Positions 33,672 to 42,299 of a DNA stretch of 64,000 bases are shown here, piece after piece; position 1 is the stretch's first letter, and each line of letters opens with the position of its first letter. The notes beneath the pieces are model-generated. The model was not told the DNA's origin. It saw nothing but the letters and a program-made list of their open reading frames with translations, and ran no database searches. The DNA is taken from contig NZ_JAUMKD010000003.1 of assembly GCF_030519475.1 (NCBI RefSeq), positions 1-64,000 on the forward strand, given 5' to 3'. Source of the DNA: Micromonospora sp. C28SCA-DRY-2 (GTDB taxonomy: Bacteria; Actinomycetota; Actinomycetes; Mycobacteriales; Micromonosporaceae). The position numbers and the translations under genes were made by a program.

Positions 33672-35702
33672 GTGACCACCCCCAGACGGCTCCGTCTCGC
33701 CGTGTCGGTGGTGGTGACGGTCGGTGCTGTACTGCTCGGCACCGCCGCCGCCGCCGAACCGCCCGCCCGCCAACCGGCCGCGCACGGCGCCTGCGACCCG
33801 ATCGACCCGACGGCCTGCCTGCTGCCCTTCCCGAACGACTACTTCACCGTGCCCGATCCCGCCAGCCCCACCGGCAAGCGGGTGCGGTTCGCGGCCTCCG
33901 CCATGCCGGCCAACGTGCAGGGCACCCCGATCGACCCGACCGAATGGAACCGGCAGGACGGCTTCAGCCCCGGCTCACCGATCCTGGTGCGCGTGCCCGG
34001 CCTCGACGCCGCGGCCACCGGGATCGCTCCGGTCACCGACATCGGCCGTTCGCTGGCGCCGGACGCGCCGATCGTGCTGCTCGACACGGCCACCGGGAAG
34101 CGCACGCCGTACTGGGCGGAGCTGGACGCGCACGCCGCCGACCAGCCCGACCGGCGGCTGCTCATCATCCGGCCGGCGGTGGCGCTGACCGAGGGCACCC
34201 GGTACGTCGTTGCCCTGCGCGGCATGCGCGACCGCGACGGGGAACTGATCCCGGCGCCGGCCGCGTTCCGGGCGTACGTCACCGGCGCCGGCGTCGGCCC
34301 CCGGGACCGCCGCGCCCCGCAGATCAAGCGGATCCTCGCCGAGCTGACCCGGGTCGGGGTCAAGCGGCACAGCCTCCACCTCGCCTGGGACTTCACGGTG
34401 GCCAGCCGGCAGGGTCTGACCGGACGGATGCTGGCGATCCGCGACGGCGCGTTCGCCACCCTGGGTAAGGCGGCGCCGTCATTCACCGTCACCCAGGTGA
34501 CCGACTACCCGGAGCAGCAGGACGCCCGGATCGCCCGGCAGGTGACCGGCACCGTCGACGTGCCGTCCTACCTGACCGGCGGCGGCGGGCCCGGCTCGCG
34601 GCTGCACTACGGCCCGGCCGGCGGCGACGGCCGGCCCGCCTCGGCGTCCGCGCTGCCCACGCCGTCCGGCACGACGCTGCGGGCGGACTTCGTCTGCAAC
34701 ATCCCGCGCGGCGCGTCCGCCGCCGAGCCGGCCCACCTCTCGCTCTACGGCCACGGCCTGCTCGGCCGGCCGACCGAGATCAACGCCGGCAACGTCAAGA
34801 CCATGTCGGCGGAGTACGACTTCACCTTCTGCGCGACCAGCTGGATCGGGATGGCCGCCGCCGACGTCCCGTACGTGGCCGGCGCCTTCACCGACCTCAG
34901 CGCCTTCCCCGCGGTGGCGGACCGGCTGCAACAGAGCTTCCTGAACTTCCTCTTCCTGGGCCGGGCAATGATCCACCGGGGCGGGTTCGCCGCCCACCCG
35001 GCGTTCCAGGACGCCGCCGGGCGACCGCTGATCGACGTGGCCGGCGGGCTGCACTACGACGGCAACAGCCAGGGCGGCATCAACGGCGGCGCGCTCACCG
35101 CCATCGCCCAGGACTGGACCCGGTCGGTGCTCGGGGTGCCGGCGATGAACTACTCCACCCTGCTACAACGCAGCGTGGACTTCGCGCCGTTCCAATCGAT
35201 CATGGACGGCTCCTACCCGGACAAGGTCGACCAGCAGCTGATCTTCGCCCTGTTGCAGATGCTGTGGGACCGCTCCGAGGCCAACGGGTACGCCCAGCAC
35301 ATGACCGGCAACCCGTTGCCGCGCACCCCGGCACACCAGGTGCTGATGCACGTGGCCTTCGGCGACCAGCAGGTCTCCCCCGCCGCGGCCGAGGTGCAGG
35401 CGCGCACCATCGGCGCCCGCCTGCACACCCCGGCCCTGGCCGACGGCTGGTCGCTGGACGTGCGGCCGTACTGGGGCATCGAGCCGATCCGGTCGTACCC
35501 GTACACCGGCTCGGCGATGGTGGTCTGGAACAGCGGTGCGGCGTACGCCCCGCCGCCGACGAACCTCGCCCCGGCCGGCCCCGAGTACGGCGACGACTCG
35601 CACGAGTTCCCCCGGGCCCAGCCCGGCGCCCAACGGCAGAAGGCGATCTTCCTGCTGACCGGCAAGATCATCGACGTCTGCGCGGGACGGCCCTGCCCGT
35701 GA
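33672..35702 (+). CDS. Secreted serine hydrolase-like protein
   Basis: A 676-residue precursor starting at a GTG with AAGGAG 6 bases upstream. The signal peptide is RLRLAVSVVVTVGAVLLGTAAA. The N-terminal region contains CDPIDPTACLLPFPNDYFTVPDP, then an Ig-like segment. The C-terminal half has an alpha/beta-hydrolase look: LYGHGLLGRPTEI, and the nucleophile-type motif GNSQGG (Ser about 466). Four or more Cys may form disulfides. Substrate unknown; esterase or lipase activity is only implied by the motif. I do not know a named family. Confidence 0.72.
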   Translation: MTTPRRLRLAVSVVVTVGAVLLGTAAAAEPPARQPAAHGACDPIDPTACLLPFPNDYFTVPDPASPTGKRVRFAASAMPANVQGTPIDPTEWNRQDGFSPGSPILVRVPGLDAAATGIAPVTDIGRSLAPDAPIVLLDTATGKRTPYWAELDAHAADQPDRRLLIIRPAVALTEGTRYVVALRGMRDRDGELIPAPAAFRAYVTGAGVGPRDRRAPQIKRILAELTRVGVKRHSLHLAWDFTVASRQGLTGRMLAIRDGAFATLGKAAPSFTVTQVTDYPEQQDARIARQVTGTVDVPSYLTGGGGPGSRLHYGPAGGDGRPASASALPTPSGTTLRADFVCNIPRGASAAEPAHLSLYGHGLLGRPTEINAGNVKTMSAEYDFTFCATSWIGMAAADVPYVAGAFTDLSAFPAVADRLQQSFLNFLFLGRAMIHRGGFAAHPAFQDAAGRPLIDVAGGLHYDGNSQGGINGGALTAIAQDWTRSVLGVPAMNYSTLLQRSVDFAPFQSIMDGSYPDKVDQQLIFALLQMLWDRSEANGYAQHMTGNPLPRTPAHQVLMHVAFGDQQVSPAAAEVQARTIGARLHTPALADGWSLDVRPYWGIEPIRSYPYTGSAMVVWNSGAAYAPPPTNLAPAGPEYGDDSHEFPRAQPGAQRQKAIFLLTGKIIDVCAGRPCP

Positions 35703-35705
35703 CCC

Positions 35706-35744
35706 GCTGACCGGCCGCGCCCCATGCGGGCGCGGCCGGTCAGC
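35706..35744. terminator. Strong terminator
   Basis: A perfect 17-bp stem (35706-35722 with 35728-35744) and 5-base loop directly after the hydrolase stop. Confidence 0.85.
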
Positions 35745-35951
35745 ACGGGCCGTTGCGGCGGCCGGTCACCCCGGGCCGGCGCGGCGGCCGGTCGCCCCCG
35801 GGCCGGCCCGGCGGCCAGCGGGTTCAAGCTCCGGCGGTCGTGCGTATCCTCGGTGGGCCGCCGGCCGACGACCCGGCCTCCGATCCCGGTGCGGCCCGCC
35901 GGGCGACCGCGAGGGTGCTCCGGCGGCGGGAGCAGGGAAGGCGGTCCACGC

Positions 35952-36965
35952 ATGTTCAACACGGCACGCCTGCAGGTCGTGCTGGAGATCGCCCGGCACG
36001 GCACGATCGTCGCCGCCGCCGAGCAGCTCCGGCTCAGCCCGTCCGCGGTCTCCCACCAGCTCGCCACCCTGGAGCAGGAGGCCGGCGTGGCGCTGGTGGA
36101 CCGGGGACCGCGCAGCCTGCGGCTCACCGTGGCGGGCCAGCGCCTGGCCGACTACGCCCAGCAGATCGCCGACCTGATGTCGGCCGCCCGCGACGAGCTG
36201 TCCGCGCACGGGGAGGGCCGGCGCGGCGTGCTGCGGATCGGCTTCTTCGCCACCGCCGGCACCGAGCTGCTGCCGCGCGCCCTGTCCAGCTTCACCGCCG
36301 CGCATCCCCAGGTCGAGCTGGCCCTCATCCTGGGGCAGCCGCCGGAGCTGCTGCCCCGCCTCAGCCAGGGCGAACTGGACCTCGTGGTGGTGTTCAACCA
36401 CCCGCTGAGCCCGATCCGGGAGGCGTCCTTCGCGACCGTCTCGCCGCTGCTGGTGGACCCGCAACTGGTGGTGCTGCCGGCACACCACCCGCTCGCCGGG
36501 CGGCGGCGGCTGCGCCTCACCGACCTGGCCGACGAGCCGTGGATCACCACCCTCGGCGTGCAGGGCGAGGTGTCGGTGCTGGAGCTGGCGGCGCGGGCCG
36601 AGGGGTTCCAGCCCCGGATCCGCTGCCGTAGCGACCACTACGAGGTGGTGCTGGGCCTGGTCCGGGCCGGCGTCGGCGTCGCGCTGGTGCCGTCGCTGGG
36701 CCTGCGCAACCCCGGCGGGGTGGCGGTCCGGCCGCTCACCCACGCCAGCCTGCACCGCGAGATCGGGGTGGCGCTGCGTCCCGGCAACCCGAACCCGGTG
36801 GTCGGCAGCTTCGTCGACCGGTTGACCGACGCCGCGACGGGGCTCAGTCAGGAGTTGGCCGAGCGGTGGCCGCCGGCGAGCCGGTCGACCGCCGTACCCC
36901 ACCGGCGCAGCTCCGCCACCGCGACCCGCTCCGCGCCCGGCGGGAAGGCCGCGACCACGGCGTAG
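35952..36965 (+). CDS. LysR-family transcriptional regulator
   Basis: A 337-residue regulator. The HTH is TIVAAAEQLRLSPSAVSHQLATLEQEAGVALVDRG near the start, then an effector domain with RRGVLRIGFFATAGTELLPRAL. The last 35 residues (from WPPASRSTAVPHRR) are basic, low in complexity and antisense to the end of the serine hydrolase gene, so the original stop has probably been lost and the tail is read-through. It is convergent with the D-amino-acid operon, which it may regulate; that is a guess from proximity. Confidence 0.85.
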   Translation: MFNTARLQVVLEIARHGTIVAAAEQLRLSPSAVSHQLATLEQEAGVALVDRGPRSLRLTVAGQRLADYAQQIADLMSAARDELSAHGEGRRGVLRIGFFATAGTELLPRALSSFTAAHPQVELALILGQPPELLPRLSQGELDLVVVFNHPLSPIREASFATVSPLLVDPQLVVLPAHHPLAGRRRLRLTDLADEPWITTLGVQGEVSVLELAARAEGFQPRIRCRSDHYEVVLGLVRAGVGVALVPSLGLRNPGGVAVRPLTHASLHREIGVALRPGNPNPVVGSFVDRLTDAATGLSQELAERWPPASRSTAVPHRRSSATATRSAPGGKAATTA

Positions 36966-37645
36966 ACGACGGTGTGCGGGCCGACGACGATGCCCGCGTC
37001 GGCGCGTACGCCGGTGTCGGTGCCGGTCTTGTTCGCCACCCGGACCCCGCCGGTCGACCAGGGGTCGTGCCGGATGCTGTCGGCGACGAGCGAGCGGTCG
37101 GTGTTGCCGGCGAGCCACCCGCGCAGCAGGTCCGACGCCCGCGGGCTCTGCCACGTCCCGGCCGCCACGTCGGCGAGGAGGGCGCAGAGGTCGTGGGCGG
37201 TGCCGGTGGCGAAGGTCGGCGGCACGCCAGGGCCGCGGGTGGCCCGGATCCGGTCGTGCACGGTGGTGGCGCGCAGGCCGCTGGCGCGGGCCAGGTGCTG
37301 GACGGCCGCCAGCGTCACCAGCCGGAGCAGCGCGTTGGTGGCGGCGTTGTCGCTGACCGCGGCGACCGCGGTGGTGAGGTCGGCGACGGTCCACCGGCGC
37401 GGCGAGAGCAGGCCGAGCAGGCCGGTTCCGCCGAGTGCCCGGTCCTCGTCGAGCAGCTCGACCCGCTGGTCGGGCGCGAGGGTCCCGGCGGCGAGGCGGC
37501 GGGCGACCTCGCCGAGCAGCAGCACCTTGCCGACGCTGGCCAGCGGGAGGACCAGGCCCGGGTCGTGCGACAGGACCCGCCCGTCGTCCAGCCGCCGCAC
37601 CATCGCCCCGATCCGCACCGGGACCGCCGGGTCACCGCCGGTCAC
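36848..37645 (-). CDS. Class A beta-lactamase-like serine hydrolase (cytoplasmic)
   Basis: A 265-residue protein of the beta-lactamase/transpeptidase fold with SVGK (37-40), SDN (98-100) and KTG (205-207). The expected Glu166 loop (ExxLN) is absent, replaced by HDRIRATRGPGVPPTF, so it is not a normal penicillin-hydrolysing class A enzyme. There is no signal peptide. It overlaps the deacylase by 4 bases (GTGA) and is the last gene of the operon. It may hydrolyse a D-amino acid amide, ester or lactam imported by the transporter. Its 3' end overlaps the convergent LysR gene by 118 bases. Confidence 0.8.
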   Translation of the reverse strand: MTGGDPAVPVRIGAMVRRLDDGRVLSHDPGLVLPLASVGKVLLLGEVARRLAAGTLAPDQRVELLDEDRALGGTGLLGLLSPRRWTVADLTTAVAAVSDNAATNALLRLVTLAAVQHLARASGLRATTVHDRIRATRGPGVPPTFATGTAHDLCALLADVAAGTWQSPRASDLLRGWLAGNTDRSLVADSIRHDPWSTGGVRVANKTGTDTGVRADAGIVVGPHTVVYAVVAAFPPGAERVAVAELRRWGTAVDRLAGGHRSANS

Positions 37646-39264
37646 GGCCGCCCCCGCAGGGCGGGCTCGCGGTCCGGTACGGCGAGCACCCGCCCCGGCC
37701 GGGCGCCGGTGACCCGGTCGCCGTCCACGACGACCCGCCCGTCGACCAGCACCCGGTGGATCCCGCGTGGCGGAGCCAGCGGGTCGTCGTAGGTCGCCCC
37801 GTCGGCGGCCACCGCCGGGTCGAGGATCACCAGGTCCGCCGCGTACCCGTCGGCGAGCAGGCCGCGCCCGCGCAGGCCGAAGCGGCGGGCGGGCATTCCG
37901 GTCATCTTGTGCACCGCCTCGGTCAGGTCCAGCAGCCCCACCTCGCGGACGTAGTGGCCGAGCACCCGGGCGAAGCTGCCCGCCCAGCGGGGATGCGGCC
38001 GACCGGGCTTGGGTACGCCGTCGGAGCAGACCATCGACAGTGGGCTGGCGAGCACCCGCCGCACGTCGTCCTCCCGCATCGAGTGGCTGATGATGGTGAC
38101 GTTGCCCGCCTCGGCGGCGAGCAGGTCGCAGACGTAGTCGACCGGGTCGACGCCGCGGGCGGCGGCGACGTCGGCGACGGTGTGCCCCTCGACGGCGGGG
38201 CTGAGCGGGGCGGAGGCGACCCGGATCAGGTCCCAGCCGCCGTTGCCGACGGTGTTCTCCCAGCCCGGCAGGCCGGTGGCCAGGTCCACCCGGATCCGGT
38301 CGCGGACGGCCGGGTCGGCGAGCGCGGCCAGCATCGCCGGCACGCCGTCGGCGATGACCCAGGGCGGGAGCATGGCGTGCAGGGCGGTGCTGCCGGCGGT
38401 GTACGGGTACACGTCGCACCGGACGTCCAGGCCGTCGGCCCGGGCCCGCTCGAGCCGGGCCAGGGTGCGCACGGTGGCGCCCCAGGAGTGCCGTCCGGCC
38501 GTCTTGTGGTGCGAGACCTGCAATGCCGCGCCGGCGGCGGTGGCGATCTCGATCGCCTCCTCCAGCGCCGACTCCACCTGCGACATCTCGTCGCGCAGGT
38601 GGGTCACGTACGGCTTCCCGTGCGCCGCGGCCACCCGGGCGAGCGCGATCACCTCGTCGGTGCCCGCGTTCACCCCGGGCGAGTAGATCAGGCCGGTGGA
38701 CAGCCCGGCGGCGCCGGCGGCCAGCGCCTCGTCGAGCAGGTCGCCCATCCGCCGGACCTCGTCGGGGGTGGCGCGCCGTTGCGCGAAGCCGACCACGGCG
38801 GCGCGCAGCGTGCCGTGGCCGACCAGGGCGGCGAGGTGGTTGCGTCGGCCCGCGCCCTGCGCGGCGGCGAACCGCGCGAAGGACGGGTAGGTGGCGGCGG
38901 GCGGGCCGAACGTCGCGGCGACCAGTTCCCGCACCGTCTCCGCGCGTTGCGCCGGGACCGGGAAGGGGCTGATCCCGCAGTTGCCGCAGATCTCGGTGGT
39001 GACGCCCTGGCGCAGCGGCGCCAGCCGCAGCGCCGCCCGCCGCTCGTCGTCGCCGGCGAGCAGGTCGGAGTGGGTGTGCACGTCGATGAAGCCCGGGGTG
39101 ACGACCAGGCCGCCCGCGTCCACCACCTCGGCGGCGGCGCCGCCGCTGCCGGCGGGGAGCAGCAGCAGCCGGCCGTCGCGCACGCCCACGTCGGCGGTAC
39201 GGGCGGGCGCGCCGCTGCCGTCGACCACCGTCCCGCCGGTGACCAGCAGGTCCAGCCGGGCCAT
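37642..39264 (-). CDS. N-acyl-D-amino-acid deacylase (D-aminoacylase)
   Basis: A 540-residue amidohydrolase-superfamily enzyme. The metal motif GFIDVHTHSD (His63, His65) and ICGNCGISPFPV (Cys93, Cys96) are the D-aminoacylase hallmarks; a metal-bound Cys is known in that family. SHHK and VCSDGVPKPG supply the remaining ligands, and RRFGLRGRGLLADGYAADLVI is the usual C-terminus. It removes N-acyl groups from D-amino acids in the cytoplasm. The start shares a base with the stop of the ATPase gene, so it is translationally coupled to the transporter and probably acts on the imported solute. Confidence 0.9.
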   Translation of the reverse strand: MARLDLLVTGGTVVDGSGAPARTADVGVRDGRLLLLPAGSGGAAAEVVDAGGLVVTPGFIDVHTHSDLLAGDDERRAALRLAPLRQGVTTEICGNCGISPFPVPAQRAETVRELVAATFGPPAATYPSFARFAAAQGAGRRNHLAALVGHGTLRAAVVGFAQRRATPDEVRRMGDLLDEALAAGAAGLSTGLIYSPGVNAGTDEVIALARVAAAHGKPYVTHLRDEMSQVESALEEAIEIATAAGAALQVSHHKTAGRHSWGATVRTLARLERARADGLDVRCDVYPYTAGSTALHAMLPPWVIADGVPAMLAALADPAVRDRIRVDLATGLPGWENTVGNGGWDLIRVASAPLSPAVEGHTVADVAAARGVDPVDYVCDLLAAEAGNVTIISHSMREDDVRRVLASPLSMVCSDGVPKPGRPHPRWAGSFARVLGHYVREVGLLDLTEAVHKMTGMPARRFGLRGRGLLADGYAADLVILDPAVAADGATYDDPLAPPRGIHRVLVDGRVVVDGDRVTGARPGRVLAVPDREPALRGRP

Positions 39265-40028
39265 CAGAGGACCTTGGAGAGGAAGGCGCGGGTCCGCTCG
39301 TGCCGGGGCGCGGCGAGCACCTCCCGCGGCGGGCCCTGCTCGATGATCAGGCCGTCGTCCATGAAGACGAGGTGGTCGCCGACCTCGCGGGCGAACCCCA
39401 TCTCGTGGGTCACCACCACCATCGTCATGCCGCTGGCCGCGAGGTCCTTCATCACCTCCAGCACCTCGCCGACCAGTTCGGGGTCGAGCGCCGAGGTCGG
39501 CTCGTCGAAGAGCATCAGCTTGGGGGACATCGCCAGGGACCGCGCGATGGCCACCCGCTGCTGTTGCCCGCCGGAGAGCTGCGCCGGGTAGTGGTGGGCC
39601 CGGTCGGCGAGCCCGACCCGGTCGAGCAGGTCACCGGCCCGCTTGCGGGCCTCGGCCGTCCCGACCCCCTTCACGGCGACCAGCCCCTCCATCACGTTCT
39701 CCAGGGCGGTGCGGTGCGGGAAGAGGTGGAACCGTTGGAACACCATCCCGATCGACTCGCGCTGCCGGCGCAGCCGGGCGTCCGGCAACGGTCGCAGCCG
39801 CCCGTCGCGCTCGTCGTAGCCGATCAGTTCGCCGTCGACGTAGACCCGGCCCGCCTGGGGCTCCTCCAGGTGGTTGAGGCAGCGCAGCAGGGTGGACTTG
39901 CCGGAGCCGGAGGGGCCGACCACGCAGACCACCTGGCCTCGCTCGATGACCAGGTCGATGCCGCGCAGCACCTCGATCCGGCCGAAGCTCTTGCGCAGCC
40001 GCTGGCAGCGCACCATCGGCGCGGTCAT
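39264..40028 (-). CDS. Polar amino acid ABC transporter ATPase
   Basis: A 254-residue ATPase with Walker [10 protein letters not shown] (39-47), signature LSGGQQQR, Walker [13 protein letters not shown] and THEM. Relative to the 27558-28397 ATPase it has a longer insertion before the Q-loop ([22 protein letters not shown]), typical of a subgroup of GlnQ-like proteins. Start and stop overlap both neighbours. It should drive uptake of an acylated or D-amino acid. Confidence 0.93.
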   Translation of the reverse strand: MTAPMVRCQRLRKSFGRIEVLRGIDLVIERGQVVCVVGPSGSGKSTLLRCLNHLEEPQAGRVYVDGELIGYDERDGRLRPLPDARLRRQRESIGMVFQRFHLFPHRTALENVMEGLVAVKGVGTAEARKRAGDLLDRVGLADRAHHYPAQLSGGQQQRVAIARSLAMSPKLMLFDEPTSALDPELVGEVLEVMKDLAASGMTMVVVTHEMGFAREVGDHLVFMDDGLIIEQGPPREVLAAPRHERTRAFLSKVL

Positions 40029-40993
40029 CGCGCGCTCCCGGTGAAGCGCAGGTTGCGGCCGATCCGGCCGCGCAGGGTGCCCGGGACGGTGCCGCCGAAG
40101 CCGCGGCTGAACCGGCGCTCCAGGTGGTGCTGGCCGACGCTGGCGACGGTGGTGAGGACCAGGTACCAGATGGACGCGACGATGAGCAGGGCGATCACCT
40201 CGAAGTTGGTCAGGTAGAGCCGCTGTGCGACGGTGAGCAGGTCGGCGCCGGCGATCACCGAGACCAGCGAGGTGGTCTTGAGCATGGAGATGAACTGGTT
40301 GCCGGTGGGCGGGACGATGATCCGCATCGCCTGCGGCAGCACCACCCGTCGCATGATCTTCGAGCGGGACATGCCCAGGGCGGCGGCGGCCTCCTGCTGG
40401 CCGGGATCGACGGCCCGCAGTCCGGCCCGGACGATCTCGCTCATGTAGGCGCCCTCGTTGATGCTGAGCCCGAGCAGCGCCGCGACGAAGCCGGTGACCA
40501 GCGTGTTCGTCTCCCAGGTCACCAGCTTCGGGCCGCCGAACGGCACGCCGAGGCCGATCTCCGGGAAGATCAGCGCGATGTTGAACCAGAAGATCAGCTG
40601 CACCAGCAGCGGGGTGCCGCGGAAGAACCAGACGTAGGCCATCGCGCCGGTGCGCAGGATCCGGCTGCTGGAGGTCTGCATCAGCGCCACCGCCACGCCG
40701 AGCACCACGCCGATCAGCATCGACGCGACAGTCAGCTGGATGGTGACCCAGAGCCCTTCCAGGATGACCCGGTCGAACTGGTAGTCGACGACGATGTCCC
40801 AGTGCAGGTTCGGGTTGACGGCGATGGTCCAGCCGAGCCAGACCAGGACCAGGGCGGTGACGCCGGCGGCCAGCCACCGCCCCGGTCGGAGCGGGTGGCT
40901 GATCCGGTTCGGCTGCGCCAGGTCGGGTCCGTCGGGCGCCGGGCCCGCGGCCGCGTCCCGCTTGTCGACCGTACGGTCCACCGGCGCGCTCAC
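40025..40993 (-). CDS. Polar amino acid ABC transporter permease
   Basis: A 322-residue permease with a long hydrophilic N-terminus (about 40 residues), an extra first helix ([17 protein letters not shown]) and the channel domain from about 75. The conserved [15 protein letters not shown] and [25 protein letters not shown] motifs are present. It overlaps both neighbours by 4 bases. The extended N-terminus with an additional helix resembles permeases of glutamate-type systems. Confidence 0.92.
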   Translation of the reverse strand: MSAPVDRTVDKRDAAAGPAPDGPDLAQPNRISHPLRPGRWLAAGVTALVLVWLGWTIAVNPNLHWDIVVDYQFDRVILEGLWVTIQLTVASMLIGVVLGVAVALMQTSSSRILRTGAMAYVWFFRGTPLLVQLIFWFNIALIFPEIGLGVPFGGPKLVTWETNTLVTGFVAALLGLSINEGAYMSEIVRAGLRAVDPGQQEAAAALGMSRSKIMRRVVLPQAMRIIVPPTGNQFISMLKTTSLVSVIAGADLLTVAQRLYLTNFEVIALLIVASIWYLVLTTVASVGQHHLERRFSRGFGGTVPGTLRGRIGRNLRFTGSAR

Positions 40994-41877
40994 TTCTGGT
41001 CGTTGACGGTGGCCGCCTGGACGGCGCTGCCGGTCACGCCCCACTTCTCCAGGATCCTGGTGTACTCGCCGCTGTCGATCAGCTCCTGGAGCGCCCGCTG
41101 CACCGCGTCGCGCAGCTGGCTGTCCTTCTTGTCGATCGCGATCCCCCACGGGCCGGCCTCGTACTGCGCCTCCAGCACGTCGTACTTGCCGCTCTCCTGG
41201 GCCAGCATCTTGGCCACCGGGTAGTCGACGATGGTGGCGACGGCGCGGCCGGCGTCGATCTGCAGCAGGCCGGTCGGGGCGTCCTCGCTCTGCGAGATCG
41301 TCATCTTCTTCGCGCACTTGGCGTTCTGCCCCTCACCGATGGCGAGGTTGGAGCTGCCCTTGGCCAGGACGACGGCCCGGCCACAGAGGTCGGCGAGGTC
41401 CTTGACGCCGGCGGGGTTGCCCTTGGCCACCATGATCGCGCCGCCGGCCTGGAAGTAGTCCACGAAGTCGACGGCCTTGCGCCGCTCCTCGGTGTCGCTC
41501 ATGGAGGACATCGCCAGGTCCCACCGGTCGGCCTGCAGGCCGGGGATGAGGCCGGGGAAGCTGGCGTTGGTCATCTCCAGCTTCAGCCCGAGCCGCCCGG
41601 CGATCGCCGCGGCCAGGTCCGGGTCGACGCCGATCAGCTCCTGGGTGCCCTCCTTGTACATCTCCATCGGCGGGTAGCCCTCGGCGGTGGCGACCCGGAG
41701 CACACCCTTCTCCTTGAGCGCGGCGGGCACCAGGTCGGCCGCCTTGGCGTCGGCGGCGACCGAGGCGGCGGCGCCGGGCTGCGGGGTCTGCCCGCTCGTC
41801 GACCGGCCGCAGCCGGTTGCCGCGATCGAGAGGGTGACCAGACCGATGACGACGTGGAGCGCACGCTTCCTGAGCAC
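40990..41877 (-). CDS. Amino acid-binding lipoprotein (family 3)
   Basis: A 295-residue precursor from a GTG with AGGAGG upstream, lipobox IAATGC (Cys about 23). The mature domain has [32 protein letters not shown] and [21 protein letters not shown], typical of family 3, and two further Cys ([15 protein letters not shown]) that probably form a disulfide. It is first gene of a five-gene operon ending at 36848. The ligand could be a D-amino acid or N-acyl amino acid given the deacylase. Confidence 0.9.
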   Translation of the reverse strand: MLRKRALHVVIGLVTLSIAATGCGRSTSGQTPQPGAAASVAADAKAADLVPAALKEKGVLRVATAEGYPPMEMYKEGTQELIGVDPDLAAAIAGRLGLKLEMTNASFPGLIPGLQADRWDLAMSSMSDTEERRKAVDFVDYFQAGGAIMVAKGNPAGVKDLADLCGRAVVLAKGSSNLAIGEGQNAKCAKKMTISQSEDAPTGLLQIDAGRAVATIVDYPVAKMLAQESGKYDVLEAQYEAGPWGIAIDKKDSQLRDAVQRALQELIDSGEYTRILEKWGVTGSAVQAATVNDQK

Positions 41878-41926
41878 GGTGAACCTCCTGGCTGAGCGAC
41901 TGGCGGGGACCCTATCCGGGATCAGC

Positions 41927-41980
41927 CAGCATGAACAGCCTGAATGCTGTGCAGGGTGAGCATCGATCTGCTCGATGCTC
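41927..41980. promoter_or_regulatory. Two inverted repeats upstream of the D-amino acid operon
   Basis: CAGCAT, 11 bases, ATGCTG (41927-41949) and a perfect 9-bp repeat GAGCATCGA, 5 bases, TCGATGCTC (41958-41980). They lie 50-105 bases before the start at 41877 and are candidate operators for the binding-protein operon. No regulator is assigned. Confidence 0.45.
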
Positions 41981-42081
41981 GCGCGCCAGGCCGGACTGGT
42001 GGCCAGCACCGCGCGTCGGGCTCAGCCCGGCGAAGGCGCCGCCCGAAGGGCGGCGGTCGGGTGCGGATACACACCCGGTCG

Positions 42082-42267
42082 TCAGCGGGTGGCGGGCCGG
42101 CCCATCTCGGCGAGGATCCCGGCGCCCTGACCGAGTTCGATCAGGTAGCCGTCCGGGTCGCGCAGGTAGCGGCGGATCTCGGCGCCGTGGTCCTTCGGCT
42201 CGGTCGGGAACTCCCCACCCCGCGAACCCCACAACTCGTCGACCGCCCGGGTTCGCGGTGCCGGCAC
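42082..42267 (-). pseudogene. Truncated VOC (glyoxalase) family remnant
   Basis: About 61 codons ending in a stop encode a C-terminal VOC fragment: VDELWGSRGGEFPTEPKDHG, then RRYLRDPDGYLIELGQ, the usual second metal-binding half. No N-terminal half exists. The upstream side merges into the spacer before the tctA end at 42300, and no start with ribosome site is visible. It looks like a gene cut by a past rearrangement next to the tct operon. Confidence 0.6.
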
Positions 42268-42299
42268 ACCTGTCGTCCGGCCGGTGCGGGTGGGTGCCG

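Noticed and set aside
36966..37645. Classical beta-lactam resistance gene
   Set aside because: No signal peptide and no Glu166 loop, so calling it a resistance enzyme is not supported.
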